Of a DNA stretch of 64,000 bases, positions 60,321 to 64,000 are shown piece by piece. This DNA is from RZYY01 sp036794825 (lineage in GTDB: Bacteria; Bacteroidota; Bacteroidia; Bacteroidales; 4484-276). Under the pieces are notes generated by a model. The model did not search any database. It saw only the letters and a list, made by a program, of their open reading frames with translations, and was not told where the DNA came from. How positions within the stretch are numbered: the stretch's first letter is position 1; each line of letters begins with the position of its first letter. The stretch lies in NCBI GenBank assembly GCA_036794825.1, contig DAIRGA010000005.1, forward strand, positions 124,001 to 188,000. The letters are read 5' to 3'. The position numbers and the translations under genes were made by a program.

Positions 60321-63300
60321 ATGAATTCTCAAATCCAGGTATTGAATGAGCGTATCCTGCTGCTCGAAAATGAAGTTAGCCATTTCAGACATGTTTCTGA
60401 GTATTCACTCGAATGGAGTGTTCTAAAATCCAAAAAAGAAGAAATCATATTCGTATCACCGTCATGTTATCCTATTACTGGATATCAGCCTGAAGAATTT
60501 CTGGCTGACCCTGATCTGATCCTGAATATTATCCATGAAGATGATGCTGAAAAGGTGAAGGAGAGTATTGTCCGACATGATTCATCTGGCAGTGAACACA
60601 TCAGGAGAGAATTTCGCATCCTTACAAAAGACCACATTGTAAAATGGATGGAGCACTACTGCTATAAGCAGTGTAATGCTGAAGGAAGATTTATTTGTTA
60701 TCTGGCGCTTTTCAGAGATATTACCGATCGTAAAAAATCAGAAGATGCGCTGAGGCTCTCCGAGGAGAAATTCCAAAAGGCCTTTCATCAGAACCCTTGC
60801 CTGGTCGGCATCAGCACGATGGATACTGGCGAATATGTTGAGGTCAATCATAGTTTTTATGACACGCTTGGCTTTTCACCCGAAGAGGTTATTGGTAAAA
60901 GAGCTGCAGACTTGTTTAAAGATTACACCAGTAAAAGGGATAAATTCATTTCCAAAATTATGAGTCAGGGCTTCATTAAAAATGAAGAAGTTGTCATAAA
61001 CAAAAAGGATGGTACCGATGTCATTGTCTCTTTAGCAGCCGAAGTGTTGAGATTGAAAGATAAGGATCATCTGCTGGTTTCAGCTTTTGACATTACCGAA
61101 TTGAGGCAAGCGAGAAACGATTTGATTTATTATTCAGGTTTATTGGAAATACTGATGGATATCTCCACCAATTACATCAACCTTCCCGTCTCACAAATTG
61201 ATAAGGGACTAAATGAAGCTTTAAACAAGGTGGGTAAATTTGTGGCAGCAGACCGGGCTTATCTGTTTGCTTATGACCTTGAAGAGGAAACAGCTACCTG
61301 CACACACGAATGGTGCAACGAGGGAGTTGATTGTAAGAAAGAGATGTTCCAGCGTGTATCGCTCGAATTCTTTGCGGATTATAACAGCCATCGTCATGGG
61401 AAAACATTCCACGTTCCTGATATTAACCAACTGACAGATGATCGGTTCAGGAGATTATTATTGGCGCTCGGAATTAAGAGCCTTATTACCATTCCATTGA
61501 TGAATGGAGAAGAATGCATGGGTTTTGTCGGATTTGATTCCGTGAATACACCTCATAATTTCTCGGAACGCGAGCAGGCGATCTTCGATCTGTTTTCCAA
61601 AGTCCTTGTCAATATCAGTCTGCGAGAAAAGGATCATAAAGAACTGGTTTTAAGTAATCAACGGTTTAATGCCATCTATGAAAATGCTCCAATTTTCCTG
61701 GCAGCCTTAGATAAAAATGATAATGCTGTACTCTGGAACAAGCATTGTGAAAGAACTTTTGGCTATACGCTTGAAGAACTTCAATTAACCGACGACCCAT
61801 TAAAGCTTCTTTTCCCAGATCCTGAAATACGCAATGCTGTATATAAAGTAGCCACACAATCTCCCATTGGTGAATTTTTGACCTGGTACCCCTTTACAAA
61901 AAATGGTGAACAGTTAATAACCAACTGGCTTAATTTCGCACTGCCCGATGGTATGATCATCAACCTGGGATATGATATCACTGCGCAAAGAAAGGCTGAG
62001 GAAAAAATTCTGGAAAGTGAAGCAAAGTACAAGATGTTGTTTGAGAATATGAATGAGGCATTTATGCTTGGACAGGTTACTTTTGATAAACAGGGAATTG
62101 CTGTTGACTGGCAGTATCTTTTAACCAATCCGGTTTTTGATAATAGCTCAGAGATTCAGGCAGATTTTAAGAATTCTTTATTCTCCGGGAAAAAGATTGA
62201 TTGCCAATCACTTTCACTTATTCAATTATTTTTTGATGTGGCTACAACCGGAAAGGATATCAGGATTTTTAACTACAAGCTGGAAAGCGGCAGATATTAT
62301 GATTTAAGCCTGTTTTGCCCTCTTAAAGGGCAATTTGCTTTGATCACCAGGGATGTTACTCAAAAATGGCATTTGCAAACAGCATTAGCTGATAGCGAGA
62401 AAAAATTCCGCCAGCTAGTTGAACTTGCGCAGGAGGGTATTTGGTCTATTGATGCAAATGCCCTCACTACCTATGTTAACCCATACATGGCATCCATGCT
62501 GGGATATTCTGTGGATGAGATGATTGGAAAACCACTTCTGTCCTTTATCCGAAGTATTGATTTTGAGAAAACTGAGGAAAAAATCGAAACCAGGAAAAAA
62601 GGACTTGCCGAAATGCATGATTTTGAATTTCTTCGCACAGACGGAAAATCTGTCTATGCAAGTATAAATACAGCACCGATCATGGATGAAATGGGTAATT
62701 ATGCTGGTGCCCTTGCTTTGATTTCTGATGTGACTGATAGAAAAAGAGCAGAAATAGAACTTGTAAAAACGATTGAAAGGTTTAATCTGATCTCTGAATT
62801 CAGCAGAACGATATACTGGGAGGTTGACCTTAATGGCGGCTTTTCATATCTGAGTACAAGCTTCAGAAGCATTTTCGGGCATTTTGAAGATGACATTATC
62901 ACCATCAACGATTTCCTTAGTTTACTTAATGAACAATCAAAAAGCCAGGCGATAGAGATTTTCCTGGGTTCTGAGGAAAAAAGGGATATTTTTGACGGAA
63001 TTGAGATTTTGATTGAAACCAAAGGAGGCCTGCGTTTTTGGTTACTGGTTTCAGGATTTCCAGTTAAAGACGATTACGGTAAATCGGTTGGATACAAAGG
63101 AAGTGCCATCGACATAACGGATAAGAAAAGGCAGCAATTTACCATTGAATTAAACCTGAAAAAGATCAATGATTACAAATTTAATCTGCAACGGCTGAAT
63201 AATGAGCTGATCGAAACCGAGGAATCTGAAAAGCGCAAAATAGCTTATTTCCTCCATGATGACCTTGGCCAGTTACTTGCGGCAATTCATCTCAAATTTA

Positions 63301-63827
63301 CTGCACTAATGCACCAATTCGGTGCACCCGATCTATGGTTGCAGGAAGAGATTTCTCGCATCGTTGGGCTAATCAACCTTGCAATTGGCAAATGCAGAAG
63401 AATGACCTATGAACTCGTACCGCCCGTTTTATATGAACAGGGGCTCATCGAAGCTTTGATATGGAAACTTAATGAGCTGAAAACGGAAACAGGTATTGAC
63501 ACAAAAATTTTTGCATTCACTGAAAGCCTTAAGCTAAAAGATAAAATGAACGTTCTTGTTTTTCGAACCATCAGTGAGCTCCTAAATAATGCGGTTAAGC
63601 ATGCTGGTTGTTCTATGATCCGGATTGACATACAAAAAAAAGGAAAAAAGACCCATTTCACAGTGTCTGATGATGGTGCAGGTTTTCGATCTGATTTTAA
63701 TCCTGATGAGGCAGACAAAAACTCCTTCGGACTTTTTAGCATCAAGGAGCGCTTGTTAGCCTATGGTGGGCAAATGCAAATTGAGTCAGAGGTGGGAAAA
63801 GGTTCAAGAATTCATGTAATAATCTGA
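60321..63827 (+). CDS. Multi-PAS/GAF histidine kinase, HisKA_3 (NarL/DesK-type)
   Basis: The 1168-residue cytoplasmic protein has an N-terminal coiled segment (VLNERILLLENEVSHFRH) followed by about five or six PAS modules with the typical 'G-Y-x-x-E-E' patterns (TGYQPEEF, LGFSPEEVIG, FGYTLEEL, LGYSVDEMIG) and one GAF domain (about residues 285-450). The kinase core has a HisKA_3 dimerisation motif with the phosphorylated His979 in YFLHDDLGQ, and an HATPase_c domain with LLNNAVKHA (N box), DDGAGF and FGLFSIKERL. It has no membrane helix or response-regulator domain. The partner regulator is not in the window and may lie just beyond it. Confidence 0.92.
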   Translation: MNSQIQVLNERILLLENEVSHFRHVSEYSLEWSVLKSKKEEIIFVSPSCYPITGYQPEEFLADPDLILNIIHEDDAEKVKESIVRHDSSGSEHIRREFRILTKDHIVKWMEHYCYKQCNAEGRFICYLALFRDITDRKKSEDALRLSEEKFQKAFHQNPCLVGISTMDTGEYVEVNHSFYDTLGFSPEEVIGKRAADLFKDYTSKRDKFISKIMSQGFIKNEEVVINKKDGTDVIVSLAAEVLRLKDKDHLLVSAFDITELRQARNDLIYYSGLLEILMDISTNYINLPVSQIDKGLNEALNKVGKFVAADRAYLFAYDLEEETATCTHEWCNEGVDCKKEMFQRVSLEFFADYNSHRHGKTFHVPDINQLTDDRFRRLLLALGIKSLITIPLMNGEECMGFVGFDSVNTPHNFSEREQAIFDLFSKVLVNISLREKDHKELVLSNQRFNAIYENAPIFLAALDKNDNAVLWNKHCERTFGYTLEELQLTDDPLKLLFPDPEIRNAVYKVATQSPIGEFLTWYPFTKNGEQLITNWLNFALPDGMIINLGYDITAQRKAEEKILESEAKYKMLFENMNEAFMLGQVTFDKQGIAVDWQYLLTNPVFDNSSEIQADFKNSLFSGKKIDCQSLSLIQLFFDVATTGKDIRIFNYKLESGRYYDLSLFCPLKGQFALITRDVTQKWHLQTALADSEKKFRQLVELAQEGIWSIDANALTTYVNPYMASMLGYSVDEMIGKPLLSFIRSIDFEKTEEKIETRKKGLAEMHDFEFLRTDGKSVYASINTAPIMDEMGNYAGALALISDVTDRKRAEIELVKTIERFNLISEFSRTIYWEVDLNGGFSYLSTSFRSIFGHFEDDIITINDFLSLLNEQSKSQAIEIFLGSEEKRDIFDGIEILIETKGGLRFWLLVSGFPVKDDYGKSVGYKGSAIDITDKKRQQFTIELNLKKINDYKFNLQRLNNELIETEESEKRKIAYFLHDDLGQLLAAIHLKFTALMHQFGAPDLWLQEEISRIVGLINLAIGKCRRMTYELVPPVLYEQGLIEALIWKLNELKTETGIDTKIFAFTESLKLKDKMNVLVFRTISELLNNAVKHAGCSMIRIDIQKKGKKTHFTVSDDGAGFRSDFNPDEADKNSFGLFSIKERLLAYGGQMQIESEVGKGSRIHVII

Positions 63828-64000
63828 GTATAACCGGACAATTTATTGTTAACCCATGTTAAACGTTAAGCTTTTTTGAAATCGAGATATTTTAATCATA
63901 TGGTATTGAATATCAGATGAATAAAATGAAAACTGTAAAATCAGCAAAATGCTGAGATAGAAATCAGCAAATACCTTGTTGTATTTTGAAGAAAATGTTA

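Noticed and set aside
60321..63827. Possible fusion of two kinases
   Set aside because: Only one HisKA_3 and one HATPase_c domain are present. The rest is repeated PAS/GAF sensing domains.
63828..64000. Small gene in the last 173 bases
   Set aside because: An ATG near the end opens only nine codons before a stop. There is no tRNA or terminator that I can support.

Overview
The window is chromosomal DNA from a member of the Bacteroidota, most likely the order Bacteroidales or a close relative. Signs of this are TAnnTTTG promoter boxes a short distance before many starts, almost no Shine-Dalgarno sequences, type IX secretion (T9SS) C-terminal sorting domains on two large peptidases, an S46 dipeptidyl-peptidase, a Bacteroidota-type LptE lipoprotein, and several families largely confined to the phylum (DUF6427-like, DUF4136, DUF2147). 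A 100-base run of N at 40486-40585 shows this is a draft assembly, possibly metagenome-derived. Species cannot be fixed from the sequence.

Layout. 1-5.8 kb: a partial hypothetical gene, gap (GAPDH) with a strong terminator, then a minus-strand run of a sigma-54 activator, lptE and a gamma-carbonic anhydrase, and a carbon-starvation transporter gene (cstA) broken by a one-base frameshift. 6-25 kb: an outer-membrane porin, a purD/DUF6427/rnhB operon, dipeptidase E with a methyltransferase, an MFS sugar transporter, plsC, ung, thpR, an AI-2E family permease, a radical SAM protein, a polyprenyl synthase and several secreted or outer-membrane proteins of unknown role. 25-31 kb: metG, a nitronate-monooxygenase-like flavoprotein, and an accessory patch where a YefM/YoeB toxin-antitoxin pair and a TumA/TumE-like pair flank an aldo/keto reductase. 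31-44 kb: cell-envelope genes: an S46 peptidase (DPP11-like), RidA, LptD, an N-acetylmuramoyl-L-alanine amidase, an MlaD-like protein, and a large subtilisin/PKD/T9SS protease interrupted by the assembly gap. 43.7-64 kb: a membrane zinc peptidase, rex-ade, an ArsR-type regulator, an Ig-like lipoprotein, an M1 peptidase with a T9SS tail, a pair of unknown secreted genes, gpmA, a phosphoesterase, AMP nucleosidase with holA, a stand-alone HsdR-N-like nuclease domain, pgk, an aminotransferase/omega-amidase pair and a large multi-PAS histidine kinase.

Links between genes. gap, pgk and gpmA are three consecutive lower-glycolysis steps but are scattered. AMP nucleosidase and adenine deaminase together give AMP to adenine to hypoxanthine. 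The aminotransferase and omega-amidase genes overlap and fit the glutamine-transaminase/omega-amidase route. LptE and LptD are both here but 31 kb apart. The two extracellular peptidases with T9SS tails and the DPP11-like enzyme suggest a protein- and peptide-degrading lifestyle.

No wholly new multi-gene system is evident. The features most worth a second look are the triple TGTACA operator over the yefM promoter, the two toxin-antitoxin loci around one reductase, an exact 25-residue tandem-repeat protein, the PKD-repeat assembly gap whose true size can be predicted, and the overlapping gene pair of unknown function at 51.2-52.7 kb. No tRNA, rRNA, insertion sequence or CRISPR array was recognised.
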